In this document: piece after piece, positions 42,404 through 51,208 of the stretch
Layout: each line of letters starts with the position of its first letter
How positions within the stretch are numbered: position 1 is the stretch's first letter
NCBI RefSeq assembly: GCF_023016285.1
Contig: NZ_CP095413.1
Location: forward strand, 4,912,501-4,976,500
Length of the DNA stretch: 64,000 bases
Source of the DNA: Muricauda sp. SCSIO 64092
GTDB taxonomy: Bacteria > Bacteroidota > Bacteroidia > Flavobacteriales > Flavobacteriaceae
Direction: 5' to 3'
Notes under the pieces: generated by a model
Told to the model about the DNA's origin: nothing
Database searches by the model: none
The model's input: only the letters and a program-made list of their open reading frames with translations
Program-made: the position numbers and the translations under genes

Positions 42404-43845
42404 AGCAGTCGTTGAAAAATACCTTGGTCACTTATGTGGGCTTTGCCCTGGGAGCGATCAATATTCTGTTTCTCTACACACGCATCTTACCTGATGCGTA
42501 TTTTGGATTGGTCACTTTTATTTTGGCAACAGCCGCAATTCTAATGCCACTGATGGCCTTTGGTGTTCACAATACTTTGGTCAAGTTCTATCATGAACAG
42601 GAAGAGGACAAAAAAAACGGTTTTCTAACCCTTATGGTACTAAGCCCATTGCTGGCTATTGCCCCTTTGGCCCTTCTAACTTTTTTGGGTTTTCAACACA
42701 TTGCCGATTTTTTCTCCCAAAAGAATGCCATTGCGTCCAACCATGTCTGGCACATTTTTCTGATCGGTTTGGCAATGGCCTATTTTGAGGTGTTTTATGC
42801 GTGGAGTAGGGTACATTTAAAATCGGTTTTTGGAAATTTTCTGAGGGAAATTTTTGCCCGATTGGGAGTGACCGTCCTTTTGGTATTGGTTTATTATGAC
42901 GTGCTGTCCATTCCTTCTTTTTTAAATGCCCTGGTCGGGATGTACCTGCTGCGGACCGTAGTGATGAAAATATATGCCTATAGCCTGCACAGGCCCAAAT
43001 TCAATCTTGATTTTCCAAAAAACACCAAAGCGATCCTTTGGTACAGTGCACTTATCATTTTAGGAGGTTCCGCGGCAGTATTGCTGTTGGAAATTGACAA
43101 GTTTATGATCAATCAGTACGTGGCCATTGAAAATGTAGCCTATTATGGGGTTGCTATTTACATTGCCACGGTTATTATTGTTCCTTCCAGGGCCATGCAC
43201 CAAATCACCTATCCTATAACGGCCAAGTTGCTGAGTGAAGGAAATCTGTTTGGATTGGAAAACCTCTATAAAAAAACCTCTTTGACACTCTTTATCGCTT
43301 CAGGAATTGTATTCTTATTGATCGTCTTGAATTTGGAGGATTTGTTCCTATTATTACCCGAAACGTACCGAAAAGGTTTTGCCATCGTGTTTTTAATTGG
43401 CTTGGCGAAGGTGTTCGATTCCGTTTTGGGCAATGTGAATTCCATTTTGTACAACTCCGTGTATTATAGGACCATTCTACTGTTGGGTGTATTGTTGGCC
43501 ATTACCACCATTCTATTGAATTTATGGTTCATTCCCCTGTTTGGAATTGAGGGAGCGGCCTTAGCCAGCTTTATTGCCATCTTCTTGTTCAATTGCATTA
43601 AAATGGCCTTTGTTAAGATAAAATTTGGATTCCTGCCCTTTGGAAAGGGAACTTTTAAGATTTTGGCAACCCTGCTTCTTTTGGGATTTCTGTTCTGGAA
43701 GTTAAATTTCTCCTTTCATCCTATCCTGAACATTATGCTTAAGTCGACCATTATGGTAGTGATGTATCTGGGGATTTTATACCGATTTGATATTTCCGAA
43801 GATGTTTCGGGCTTGATTTCCAAGCTTTTGAATCGGAAGGATTAA
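42388..43845 (+). CDS. Polysaccharide flippase (MATE/Wzx-like)
   Basis: 485-aa integral membrane protein with about 14 helices, of the polysaccharide-synthesis flippase family (opening KQSLKNTLVTYVGFALGAINILFLYTRILPDAYFGLV). It probably moves lipid-linked oligosaccharide across the inner membrane, using the product of the glycosyltransferase just upstream. The start overlaps that gene by 16 bp. It is the last gene of the operon; no plus-strand terminator is obvious in the 340 bp that follow. Confidence 0.9.
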   Translation: MGIVLKQSLKNTLVTYVGFALGAINILFLYTRILPDAYFGLVTFILATAAILMPLMAFGVHNTLVKFYHEQEEDKKNGFLTLMVLSPLLAIAPLALLTFLGFQHIADFFSQKNAIASNHVWHIFLIGLAMAYFEVFYAWSRVHLKSVFGNFLREIFARLGVTVLLVLVYYDVLSIPSFLNALVGMYLLRTVVMKIYAYSLHRPKFNLDFPKNTKAILWYSALIILGGSAAVLLLEIDKFMINQYVAIENVAYYGVAIYIATVIIVPSRAMHQITYPITAKLLSEGNLFGLENLYKKTSLTLFIASGIVFLLIVLNLEDLFLLLPETYRKGFAIVFLIGLAKVFDSVLGNVNSILYNSVYYRTILLLGVLLAITTILLNLWFIPLFGIEGAALASFIAIFLFNCIKMAFVKIKFGFLPFGKGTFKILATLLLLGFLFWKLNFSFHPILNIMLKSTIMVVMYLGILYRFDISEDVSGLISKLLNRKD

Positions 43846-44185
43846 CTACGGACTTAACTTGTCCAAATTACGCTTTCCTGTGGCTCAATTCCAGTCCGAA
43901 ATACTGTGGTTACTGCATCCCTCTACGAGTTTAGGGTTCAATTCAACCATCAAACTTTCTAGTTGAAGACTCTTCGACAAGCTCAGGGTTCAATTCGTTT
44001 ACGGAAATCAAAGATTTCCCAACACATTGAAAAACCCCGGGGTAAACAGAACATCTACCCCGGGGTCAAACAACTAACCAACCTAAAAACTTCGTTTATC
44101 CCTATTTTGTTATTGCACAAAATAGTTGGTCCAACGAATGCTGAGTGAAGTTGAAGCATCTTTCTTCACCCAGCAGTCCTAATTA
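43846..44185. other. Intergenic region with short repeats and hairpins
   Basis: No gene seen. It contains two copies of AGGGTTCAATTC (near 43932 and 43985), one next to a CTTCGACAAGCTCAGG stretch, a motif met as a dispersed intergenic repeat in many bacteria. It also contains a perfect 9-bp inverted repeat CTATTTTGT/ACAAAATAG (44102-44125) and the GC-rich terminator at 44029-44066. Confidence 0.6.
44029..44066 (-). terminator. GC-rich intrinsic terminator of the Arg/Ser/Thr-rich protein gene
   Basis: ACCCCGGGGTA (44034-44044) and TACCCCGGGGT (44056-44066) form an 11-bp perfect stem. On the minus strand a T run follows. It lies about 120 bp downstream of the stop at 44186. Confidence 0.75.
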
Positions 44186-45379
44186 TTATAATCTCCGAGC
44201 ACTTCTTGTATTTCTCGTGCCTCTTGAATTTTTGCTCTTTGTTCCAGAAGAACTCCTTCTTGTGGTAGTAGTACTCCTGGTCACGGTTCTTTTTGAAGGT
44301 GTACTTCGCTTAACACTGGTACTCCTACTTCGGGTTTGGGCCACAGTACGCTTTGGTTTCGTATAGGTACTGCTCCTTTTCTTTACCGTCCTCTGGTTAG
44401 GAGTACGGGTAACTTCCCTTTTGGTCACCGTGGTACTCCGTGGAGTCCGACTTACCGAACGCTGCGTTACCGAAGTACTGCGGTTGGATCGACGAGCATC
44501 TGAAGTACTCCTTCTGGTAGTGCTACGCCTCACCTGATCCTGGTTTTGTCGCGCATTGTTACTCCGATTTATCGCAGTGGACCTATTGTTCCTTTGCGCA
44601 ATGGCATTGTTGGAACGCCTAACCGATCTTCTTTCGGCAACAGCTCGATTGTTTCTACCGATATCATTGCGTCTTATGCGATTGTTTTCACGGACGGCAA
44701 CACGTCTATCGTTTCTATAGATCTTCGCCCTTCGCGTTCGGTTGAATCGGTACTCACGACCTATTTGTGCATAAGCTCTACGTACATTGTTCCTATAAGG
44801 CCTGTGCCAAGTGTATCGGATGGGATTATACCACCTTCTATAGGGAGTGGTCCATACATTACAGAATCCAACTGCTGGTCTGGCGAACCATCGGTGCCAT
44901 GGCCTAAATACATAGCCACGGTTGTAGATGTTAATAAAGCCTGTGGTATGACTGAATACACCACCATTCCAAAATACGTTGAGTCCGCCCAAGCGTCTCA
45001 CAAATCCGTTTCTGTACCAAATATCCACTCCACCGATTTGGGAAACCCGACCGTAGAAGTCATAAAAGATGGGTACATTTTCCACTTGGATTACGGCACC
45101 AAAATCATCGTACTGTACAAATGGGTTATAATTAAAACCGGAATTAAAGGTGATACCTACATTCCCAACACGTGCGCCGACCCCTACGTTTACCCGGTTA
45201 TCAATATAAAAATCAAATTCACCATCGGGATATACAGAAAAGGTAATACCGTTTTCCACAAAAATAAACGAGTTGCCATAACGAAATGTGGTCATTGCCG
45301 TTTCACCATTCACCGTCGCAGCTTGTGCAGCAGAAGCTCCAAATACCAGGGCTGCCATTAAGAATACAAACTTTCTCAT
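44186..45379 (-). CDS. Exported protein with an Arg/Ser/Thr-rich cationic tail
   Basis: 397 aa with a signal peptide (FVFLMAALVFGASAAQAA). Residues about 25-165 form a beta-rich domain of short Gly/Asn/aromatic repeats (YGNSFIFVENGITFSVYPDG, GARVGNVGITFNSGFNYNP, GGLNVFWNGGVFSHTTGF). Residues about 170-230 are rich in Trp/Tyr/Arg. The last 170 residues are low-complexity Arg/Ser/Thr/Asn (RRSTTRRSTSDARRSNRS and similar), extremely basic and without a Pfam-like motif that I know. It could bind nucleic acid or anionic polysaccharide outside the cell (inference). Monocistronic, with its own strong terminator. The antisense strand is open over much of the gene because of the biased composition. Confidence 0.75.
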   Translation of the reverse strand: MRKFVFLMAALVFGASAAQAATVNGETAMTTFRYGNSFIFVENGITFSVYPDGEFDFYIDNRVNVGVGARVGNVGITFNSGFNYNPFVQYDDFGAVIQVENVPIFYDFYGRVSQIGGVDIWYRNGFVRRLGGLNVFWNGGVFSHTTGFINIYNRGYVFRPWHRWFARPAVGFCNVWTTPYRRWYNPIRYTWHRPYRNNVRRAYAQIGREYRFNRTRRAKIYRNDRRVAVRENNRIRRNDIGRNNRAVAERRSVRRSNNAIAQRNNRSTAINRSNNARQNQDQVRRSTTRRSTSDARRSNRSTSVTQRSVSRTPRSTTVTKREVTRTPNQRTVKKRSSTYTKPKRTVAQTRSRSTSVKRSTPSKRTVTRSTTTTRRSSSGTKSKNSRGTRNTRSARRL

Positions 45380-45516
45380 AACTGTTTCATTTTAGTTTTA
45401 GGTGCAACTATTTACATCCCACCCAAGAATAATCAAACAGCGTGCCAAAAAAAGAATTGTAGTTTTAAATTATTGATTATCAATATTTTAAAATCAATAT
45501 TTGACAATAGTATTCT

Positions 45517-46410
45517 TTAAAGGCTATCGAATTCCACAAATTCAAATTGCGGGGTGGATTCAAACAAATGACGTAGCAAGGAAGCGTGGCCATTTCCCAT
45601 AATGATCAAAATACGGTCTTGCGGGCCTTCGGAAATCCCGACCAATTTCGAAAAAATGCGAAGGTTTCGATTGTACCACCATAAGGACAGATTATCTGCG
45701 GCCTGATTTTCGACCTTGCCCATATTGCCCGTAAGGTAAAGGCCGTAGTTGGCCAAGTGGTTTTTTCTGGAGTTGAGGTATTTAAAGTAGTCCAACAGAT
45801 GCATTTTGGAAACGATTTTGTCGTCATAGTTCAACCACTCTTTGGCCATATCCCAATAGGGATCCGGGGCATCCCAATCTATTTGATCTATGAGGGAATT
45901 TAGTAGAACGGAATCCTTCTTTTTTAAATCATAGAACAATGATTTGGCATCGATGGCATAAAGTGTATCCAATGCCATGTCTTTTGCAATACGCATTCCC
46001 AGGGTATAGCGTTCATCCCTTTTATCCGAATGCGCCCCACTTTTATAGGCCGCAAACTTTTCCATGGTGTTCCACGTGGGGCGGGCTTCAATGGCAACCT
46101 TATTGGGACGGAACTTTTTGATATGTGCAATCAAATCTTCCAATTCTGACTTTTTGGGCTCCTTTAATACATCTACCTGATCCTCCTCAGAAGTTTTATG
46201 GGTGTCCAATCCGGGATAGCCAAAATGGAAGGTACCTACGACCAGGACCTTGGCCCGTTCTTCCGGAAAAAAGTCCCCAGGATATTTTAAGGTATCCAAA
46301 ACTGATGGGGTTGCAGTATCGGCGGTGTTGTTTTCCTGTTTTGTAGTGCAGCCAATAACTACTAAGGAAAGTAAGAGAAAGGTCGGCAAAAGGCTTTTGA
46401 TCGTGTTCAT
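45517..46410 (-). CDS. DUF5694 lipoprotein
   Basis: 297 aa. Lipoprotein signal peptide with lipobox LVVIGC (LLPTFLLLSLVVIGCTTKQ). The globular part has VLVVGTFHFGYPGL near the N-terminus, KVAIEARPTWN in the middle and IMGNGHASLLRHLFE at the C-terminus. This spaced set of GxFHF, E and GxGH resembles TraB/TIKI-type putative metalloproteases. I regard it as DUF5694, function unproven. No operon partner. Confidence 0.8.
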   Translation of the reverse strand: MNTIKSLLPTFLLLSLVVIGCTTKQENNTADTATPSVLDTLKYPGDFFPEERAKVLVVGTFHFGYPGLDTHKTSEEDQVDVLKEPKKSELEDLIAHIKKFRPNKVAIEARPTWNTMEKFAAYKSGAHSDKRDERYTLGMRIAKDMALDTLYAIDAKSLFYDLKKKDSVLLNSLIDQIDWDAPDPYWDMAKEWLNYDDKIVSKMHLLDYFKYLNSRKNHLANYGLYLTGNMGKVENQAADNLSLWWYNRNLRIFSKLVGISEGPQDRILIIMGNGHASLLRHLFESTPQFEFVEFDSL

Positions 46411-46483
46411 TGGTTGGAGTTTTGCTGTAAAGATGAAAATGATCGGAATTTGTTACAGCAGTACCACGGTTTTGTTCCCTGAT

Positions 46484-46558
46484 TGTCATTCAGAACCCTG
46501 AGCGGAATCTTATTCTGTTTATTGGGATTTGTCGTCGCTGTGCGCTGTCGGAATGATA
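46484..46558. repeat. Dispersed palindromic intergenic repeat, copy 1
   Basis: Starts with TGTCATTC and an AACCCTGAGCGGAATCTTA arm, passes TTTATTGGGATTT and ends with GTCGTCGCTGTGCGCTGTCG followed by GAATGA. The two ends are approximate inverted repeats. This is the flavobacterial type of dispersed repeat in which GTCATTCnGA... and ...CGAAATGAC ends flank GGAATCTT and GGGATTT. The rest of 46411-46652 shows a degenerate extension (GGAACGAAG...GTAGGAAGTCTTA) and no gene. Confidence 0.75.
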
Positions 46559-46652
46559 TTTGGAACGAAGCCCAGGTAGGAAGTCTTACCGCGTATAACG
46601 ATTGTACTAACCAAGCAAGATGCTGCCCGTAGATGGGTACCAAAAGGTAGAT

Positions 46653-47087
46653 TTAGCCTTCCAAATACTGCTTTAAGTTTTCTTGAATAAAGTATTGCCA
46701 ACCTGCCAAACAACTTTCCCTTTTAAATTCGGGGATGTCATCTGGGAAATCCTCTAAAACCGTTGCCGTGACCGTAAGTTGGGTGCGTTCCTCCATTCCT
46801 TCCAGTTCAAATGCCACGGTACACCGACCGGTATAACCTTCATAGTGCCAGTGTTGCACCATTTTTTGTTGAGGGGTGATCTCCTGGACCTTCCAAATAT
46901 GGGGAAAGCTCTGTTCCCCGGTATTAACTATAAATTGGGTTTCAAAGCCGACTTGGGCTTTATATTCCGGAATATTGGGAAAAAACCATTGTCGCATTTC
47001 ATCCACTTCGGTCAGCGCATTCCATACCTTTTCTTTGGGAGCGCTAAAGGATTCTTTGACAATAACAGGTGGTTCGGTGGTTTTCAT
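46653..47087 (-). CDS. SRPBCC (AHSA1/START-like) protein
   Basis: 144 aa, cytoplasmic helix-grip fold. Typical AHSA1 opening VIVKESFSAPKEKVWNALTEVDEMRQWFF, then VGFETQFIVNTGEQSFPHIWKVQEITPQQKMVQHWHYEGYTG, and the C-terminal helix CLAGWQYFIQENLKQYLEG. Members bind hydrophobic ligands or help chaperones; no specific ligand can be named. It is flanked on both sides by copies of a dispersed palindromic repeat. Confidence 0.88.
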   Translation of the reverse strand: MKTTEPPVIVKESFSAPKEKVWNALTEVDEMRQWFFPNIPEYKAQVGFETQFIVNTGEQSFPHIWKVQEITPQQKMVQHWHYEGYTGRCTVAFELEGMEERTQLTVTATVLEDFPDDIPEFKRESCLAGWQYFIQENLKQYLEG

Positions 47088-47143
47088 TGCACTAAGGTTT
47101 CTTAAAGATAGGACTTTGTGGATTTCCCAATGGCAAATTGATT

Positions 47144-47310
47144 GTCATTCGAACCCTGAACGGGGTGAGGGGAAGAATCTTACTTTATTTATTGGGATTT
47201 CTCGTCGCTTTGCTCGCTCGAAATGACAACCGTTATTGTTCTGTCATTTGGAACGGAAGGTGAGAAATCTAAATTTTCATAGAAGCGGATACTCGTATCA
47301 ATTCATGGAT
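47144..47310. repeat. Dispersed palindromic intergenic repeat, copy 2 (composite)
   Basis: TTGTCATTCGAACCCTGAACGG..GAAGAATCTTA is followed by TTTATTGGGATTTCTCGTCG, CTTTGCTCGCTCG and AAATGACAA, then a second arm TGTCATTTGGAACGGAAGG with TGAGAAATCTAAA, and the remnant GGATTTCCCGTTGTCAT at the end. Arms at 47193-47228 and 47241-47270 are inverted repeats of each other. It fills most of the 47088-47319 gap next to uvrA. Confidence 0.75.
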
Positions 47311-47319
47311 TTCCCGTTG

Positions 47320-50100
47320 TCATATCTTTTCCCCTAAATACCTTGCCGTAAACGATTCCTTACTTTGCACTACTTCTTCCGGAGTGCCTTCGGCCAACAG
47401 GTTTCCGCCATTTTCACCGCCTTCGGGACCCAGATCAATAATATAATCCGCGCATTTGATCAGTTCAATATTATGCTCGATCACTACTATGGAATGACCT
47501 TTGGAAATCAATTCATCAAAAGACTTTAAAAGCTTTTTAATATCGTGAAAATGTAGGCCCGTCGTGGGTTCATCAAAAATGAAAAGGGCCTTTTCCTTGG
47601 TGTTCCCCTTTACCAAAAAGGAGGCCAACTTAATGCGTTGTGCTTCCCCACCGGATAGGGTGGAGGAGCTTTGCCCCAGGGTCACATAGCCCAGGCCCAC
47701 ATCCTGAAGGGGTTGCAGCTTCTGTACAATCTTGTGCTGCCCATGTCCGGAGAAATGGATAATGGCATCGTCTATAGTTAAATTGAGAATGTCATTGATG
47801 TTTTTTCCCTCAAACTGTACTTCAAGTACGTCCTTTTTAAAACGCTTGCCGCCACAGGCATCACATTCCAAATGTACATCGGCCATAAACTGCATTTCTA
47901 CGATGATTTTCCCTTCACCCTTACACTTTTCACAGCGACCACCATCCACGTTAAAGGAAAAATGTTTGGCTTGATAACCCCGTAGTTTGCTTAATTTCTG
48001 TGCGGCAAACAGGGCACGGATATCGTCATAGGCCTTAATATAGGTTACTGGGTTGGAACGTGAGGAACGCCCAATTGGGTTTTGATCCACGAACTCCACA
48101 TGTTTTAACTGGGCGTATTTTCCTTCCAACGATGTGAATTGACCCGCCTTTTCGCCGTATCCCCCCACTTCTTTTAGGATGGCCGGATACAACAGTTTTT
48201 TGACCAGGGTACTTTTTCCACTACCGGAAACCCCGGTTACTACGGTCAATACATTCAATGGAAAGGTGACATCAATATTTTTAAGGTTGTTTTCACGGGC
48301 TCCCTTAATTTGGATGTAATTTTTGGAGTTTCTTCGCTCCGGTGGTACCGCTATCGTCATAGTTCCACTGAGGTAGTTGCCCGTTAGGGTATTTTTGCTT
48401 AGGATTTCGTCAAAAGTACCGGTGGCAACGACCTTACCACCCAAGGTTCCCGCTTCTGGACCAATATCAATGATTTCATCAGCAGCCTTCATAATATCCT
48501 CATCATGTTCCACTACAATGACGGTATTCCCCAAATCGCGGAGGGATTTTAAAACTGCTATCAGATTTTCGGTATCCTTGGGATGTAGCCCAATACTGGG
48601 TTCATCCAGAATATACATGGAACCTACCAAACTACTGCCCAAACTTGTGGCCAAGTTGATCCGTTGGCTTTCCCCACCCGATAAGGTATTGGATTTGCGA
48701 TTGAGCGTTAGGTAACTAAGGCCTACTTTATCCAAAAAATCCAACCGGGTCGTGATTTCTTTCAGTAAGCGTTTGGCAATGGTGGTATCGTGTTTGGATA
48801 GTTGTAGGTCCGTAAAGAACCCAACCAACTGTTTTATGGGCAGTTCAATAAGATCGGTAATGGAATGCCCTTGAATTTTGACATAGTTGGCCTCCTTACG
48901 TAGACGCTTTCCTTTACAGACCGGACATTTTGTTTTTCCACGGTAGCGGGAAAGCATCACCCGATTCTGGATTTTATAGCTTTTCTCCTCCAGTTGTTCA
49001 AAGAACTTATGGATACCTATAAAGTGTTCGTTACCATCCCATACCAATTGTCTTTGCTCCTCGGAAAGTTCAAACCAAGGTTTATGGATGGGGAAGTCAA
49101 ATTTGTAGGCGGCATTTACCAACTGATCCCGATACCAGCCCATGCTTTCACCACGCCACGGGAAAACGGCATTTTCATAGATGGACAATGCGGTATTGGG
49201 AACTACAAGGTCTGGGTCAATGCCGATTACATCGCCGTAGCCTTCACATTTGGGACAGGCTCCATAAGGGTTGTTGAAACTGAAAAGATGTACATTGGGC
49301 TCCAGGAATTTCATACCGTCCAAATCAAACAGGTTGCTGAACTCCATTTGTTTGCCCGAAGTCAATTCCTCAATACTACAGACCCCTTTACCTTCAAAAA
49401 AAGCATTGTCAACAGCATTGCCCAATCGATTTAAAAAGTCCTCATCCCCTTTTTTGACCACAATTCGGTCGACCACAAGATCAAATTGTTTTCCAATGTC
49501 ACTTGGGGCTTGATCTATTCGAATGACCTTCCCTTTATACTTTAGTCGTGCATACCCCTGCTTGGAGAACAATTCCAAAGATTTTAGGGAGTCCTTCGTC
49601 TCTGGAATGGTAATGGGGGCCAGCAACAGTAGTTTGGTACCTTCTTCAAAAGCTTTTACATGGTTGACCACATCCGTCACCGTATGCTTTTTTACCTCTT
49701 CACCGGAGATTGGGGATATGGTTTTCCCTATTCGGGCGAACAACAGTTTCAGATAGTCATAGATTTCAGTGGTGGTTCCGACCGTAGAACGGGGATTGGT
49801 GGAATTCACCTTCTGTTCAATGGCAATGGCGGGAGCTATACCTTTAATATAATCTACTTTGGGTTTGTCCAATTTGCCCAAGAACTGTCTGGCATAAGAG
49901 GAAAGACTTTCTACATACCGGCGCTGTCCTTCGGCATATAAGGTGTCAAAGGCAAGGGAAGACTTGCCAGAACCGGAAAGTCCTGTAATGACCACCAGCT
50001 TATTTCTGGGAATTACTACATTTATATTTTTAAGATTGTGCAGTTTGGCACCCTTTATGATAATATTTTGCTTGGGATCTACATCTTGTATTGATGTCAT
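47320..50100 (-). CDS. uvrA: Excinuclease ABC subunit A
   Basis: Damage-recognition ATPase of nucleotide excision repair. 926 aa from the start [17 protein letters not shown]. Two ABC ATPase modules: Walker [10 protein letters not shown] and GVSGSGKST, signatures [12 protein letters not shown] and [12 protein letters not shown], Walker [12 protein letters not shown] and [11 protein letters not shown]. Zinc-finger cysteines are in CPKCEGYG with CPVCKGKR, and [10 protein letters not shown] with CDACGGKR. An in-frame ATG at 50121 is rejected because the -7 box at 50119-50126 overlaps it. Monocistronic. Confidence 0.96.
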   Translation of the reverse strand: MTSIQDVDPKQNIIIKGAKLHNLKNINVVIPRNKLVVITGLSGSGKSSLAFDTLYAEGQRRYVESLSSYARQFLGKLDKPKVDYIKGIAPAIAIEQKVNSTNPRSTVGTTTEIYDYLKLLFARIGKTISPISGEEVKKHTVTDVVNHVKAFEEGTKLLLLAPITIPETKDSLKSLELFSKQGYARLKYKGKVIRIDQAPSDIGKQFDLVVDRIVVKKGDEDFLNRLGNAVDNAFFEGKGVCSIEELTSGKQMEFSNLFDLDGMKFLEPNVHLFSFNNPYGACPKCEGYGDVIGIDPDLVVPNTALSIYENAVFPWRGESMGWYRDQLVNAAYKFDFPIHKPWFELSEEQRQLVWDGNEHFIGIHKFFEQLEEKSYKIQNRVMLSRYRGKTKCPVCKGKRLRKEANYVKIQGHSITDLIELPIKQLVGFFTDLQLSKHDTTIAKRLLKEITTRLDFLDKVGLSYLTLNRKSNTLSGGESQRINLATSLGSSLVGSMYILDEPSIGLHPKDTENLIAVLKSLRDLGNTVIVVEHDEDIMKAADEIIDIGPEAGTLGGKVVATGTFDEILSKNTLTGNYLSGTMTIAVPPERRNSKNYIQIKGARENNLKNIDVTFPLNVLTVVTGVSGSGKSTLVKKLLYPAILKEVGGYGEKAGQFTSLEGKYAQLKHVEFVDQNPIGRSSRSNPVTYIKAYDDIRALFAAQKLSKLRGYQAKHFSFNVDGGRCEKCKGEGKIIVEMQFMADVHLECDACGGKRFKKDVLEVQFEGKNINDILNLTIDDAIIHFSGHGQHKIVQKLQPLQDVGLGYVTLGQSSSTLSGGEAQRIKLASFLVKGNTKEKALFIFDEPTTGLHFHDIKKLLKSFDELISKGHSIVVIEHNIELIKCADYIIDLGPEGGENGGNLLAEGTPEEVVQSKESFTARYLGEKI

Positions 50101-50118
50101 TCGTCGAAAAAATTTGGG

Positions 50119-50126
50119 CAAAGATA
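50119..50126 (-). promoter_or_regulatory. -7 box of uvrA
   Basis: Minus strand TATCTTTG (TAnnTTTG), 18 bp upstream of the start at 50100. No LexA-type palindrome was recognised. Confidence 0.6.
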
Positions 50127-50196
50127 CGATTCAGGGGTCTTAATGTCTATATTGCGACGGTTGACATCTAAAATACAGTAGATCACAACATACTTT

Positions 50197-50226
50197 TTTG
50201 GTAACATCCTTTATTGCATATCTTTG
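50197..50226 (+). promoter_or_regulatory. Consensus promoter of the sigma factor gene
   Basis: TTTG (50197-50200), 18 bp, TATCTTTG (50219-50226). It matches the Bacteroidota primary-sigma promoter and gives a leader of about 115 nt before the ATG at 50348. That leader holds an imperfect hairpin around CCGGTCC...GGTCCGG. Confidence 0.75.
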
Positions 50227-50347
50227 GTGTGTAATTAAAAACTGATAGGCCTATACAGCTATAATTACTTTTTTACAATTAAACTAATAACTCCAAGCCG
50301 GTCCAAACCGTTGGTCCGGTGATGTTTAAACCAAAAAAGTAATTTGT

Positions 50348-50929
50348 ATGGAACTGCAAATAGAAGATTCTGTATTGGTTAAGAAGTACATAAATGGCGA
50401 AGAAAAAGCCTTGGAAGTACTTATAAGCCGCCACAATCAAAAAATCCTAAGTTTTATTTATTCAAAAGTGCTCAATCGGGATGTGGCTGAAGACATCTTT
50501 CAAGACACTTTTATAAAAGTAATAAAGACCCTAAAACGCGGCTCTTATAGTGAAGAAGGTAAGTTCTTGCCATGGGTCATGCGTATTGCCCATAACCTGA
50601 TCATTGACCATTTCCGAAAAAACAAACGTATGCCAAAGTTTGAAGGAAGTGAGGACTTCAACATCTTCTCCGTTATTAAAGATGAGAAGCTCAATGTGGA
50701 AAAACAGATAATCAAAGATCAAATTGATAGCGATTTGTCCCTGTTGATTGAGGAATTACCGGACGATCAGCGCGAAGTTTTGATTATGCGTATCTACAAG
50801 GACATGAGTTTTAAGGAAATTGCGGAGAATACCGGGGTTAGCATCAATACCGCCTTGGGACGTATGCGCTATGCCTTGATTAATTTGAGAAAAGTAGTTC
50901 AACGAAATAATATCGTTTTAACGAATTAA
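50348..50929 (+). CDS. ECF-type RNA polymerase sigma factor
   Basis: 193 aa with sigma-70 region 2 (residues about 25-95: EVLISRHNQKILSFIYSKVLNRDVAEDIFQDTFIKV, and RGSYSEEGKFLPWVMRIAHNLIIDHFRKNKR) and region 4 (about 130-185: IEELPDDQREVLIMRIYKDMSFKEIAENTGVSINTALGRMRYALINLRK). No anti-sigma gene is adjacent, unusual for an ECF factor and suggesting constitutive use. It has a strong consensus promoter with a long leader. A 47-aa microprotein gene follows 71 bp downstream in the same direction and probably shares the transcript. Confidence 0.93.
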   Translation: MELQIEDSVLVKKYINGEEKALEVLISRHNQKILSFIYSKVLNRDVAEDIFQDTFIKVIKTLKRGSYSEEGKFLPWVMRIAHNLIIDHFRKNKRMPKFEGSEDFNIFSVIKDEKLNVEKQIIKDQIDSDLSLLIEELPDDQREVLIMRIYKDMSFKEIAENTGVSINTALGRMRYALINLRKVVQRNNIVLTN

Positions 50930-51000
50930 TCTGCATTAGGTCGAACCGAGCAATATTTCCAAATTACTGGCGTTTCTATATTGAATTTAAACGCTAGAAT

Positions 51001-51144
51001 ATGGAAGAAATTTACTCTGAAGAACCGAGAACCTGCAGAATCGCAAAGGCTAGACCTGAAACCATTTCCTTTTTGATGGCGTTTTCAAGGTCGTACCAGG
51101 TAGCCGATTACGACAACTTAACATTTGAGCGTTTTCTAAACTAA
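51001..51144 (+). CDS. 47-aa conserved-looking microprotein downstream of the sigma factor
   Basis: ATG at 51001 opens MEEIYSEEPRTCRIAKAR and the frame ends DNLTFERFLN. Charged, soluble, one Cys, no membrane segment. I believe similar small proteins follow the same sigma factor gene in other Flavobacteriaceae, but cannot check it here. A small inverted repeat (GCGTTT/AAACGC, 50970-50994) lies just upstream and an intrinsic terminator just downstream, which brackets it as the last gene of the sigma transcript. It might regulate the sigma factor (inference only). Confidence 0.65.
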   Translation: MEEIYSEEPRTCRIAKARPETISFLMAFSRSYQVADYDNLTFERFLN

Positions 51145-51166
51145 AATGCTCTTGATCAAAATAAAG

Positions 51167-51208
51167 ACCACCGCACTTTGACTAAGCTCAGTGACCGGTG
51201 GTTTTTTT
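51167..51208 (+). terminator. Intrinsic terminator of the sigma factor operon
   Basis: ACCACCG (51167-51173) pairs with CGGTGGT (51196-51202), loop about 22 nt with its own weak pairing, followed by seven T. It overlaps the 3' end of the convergent nth gene. Confidence 0.75.

Noticed and set aside
44102..44125. Inverted repeat CTATTTTGT/ACAAAATAG considered as a terminator
   Set aside because: No T run follows on either strand, and a much stronger GC-rich terminator lies 40 bp further for the minus-strand gene.
44546..45361. 271-codon plus-strand frame
   Set aside because: Antisense to the Arg/Ser/Thr-rich protein. Its length follows from that gene's biased codons. The minus strand has the signal peptide and the terminator.
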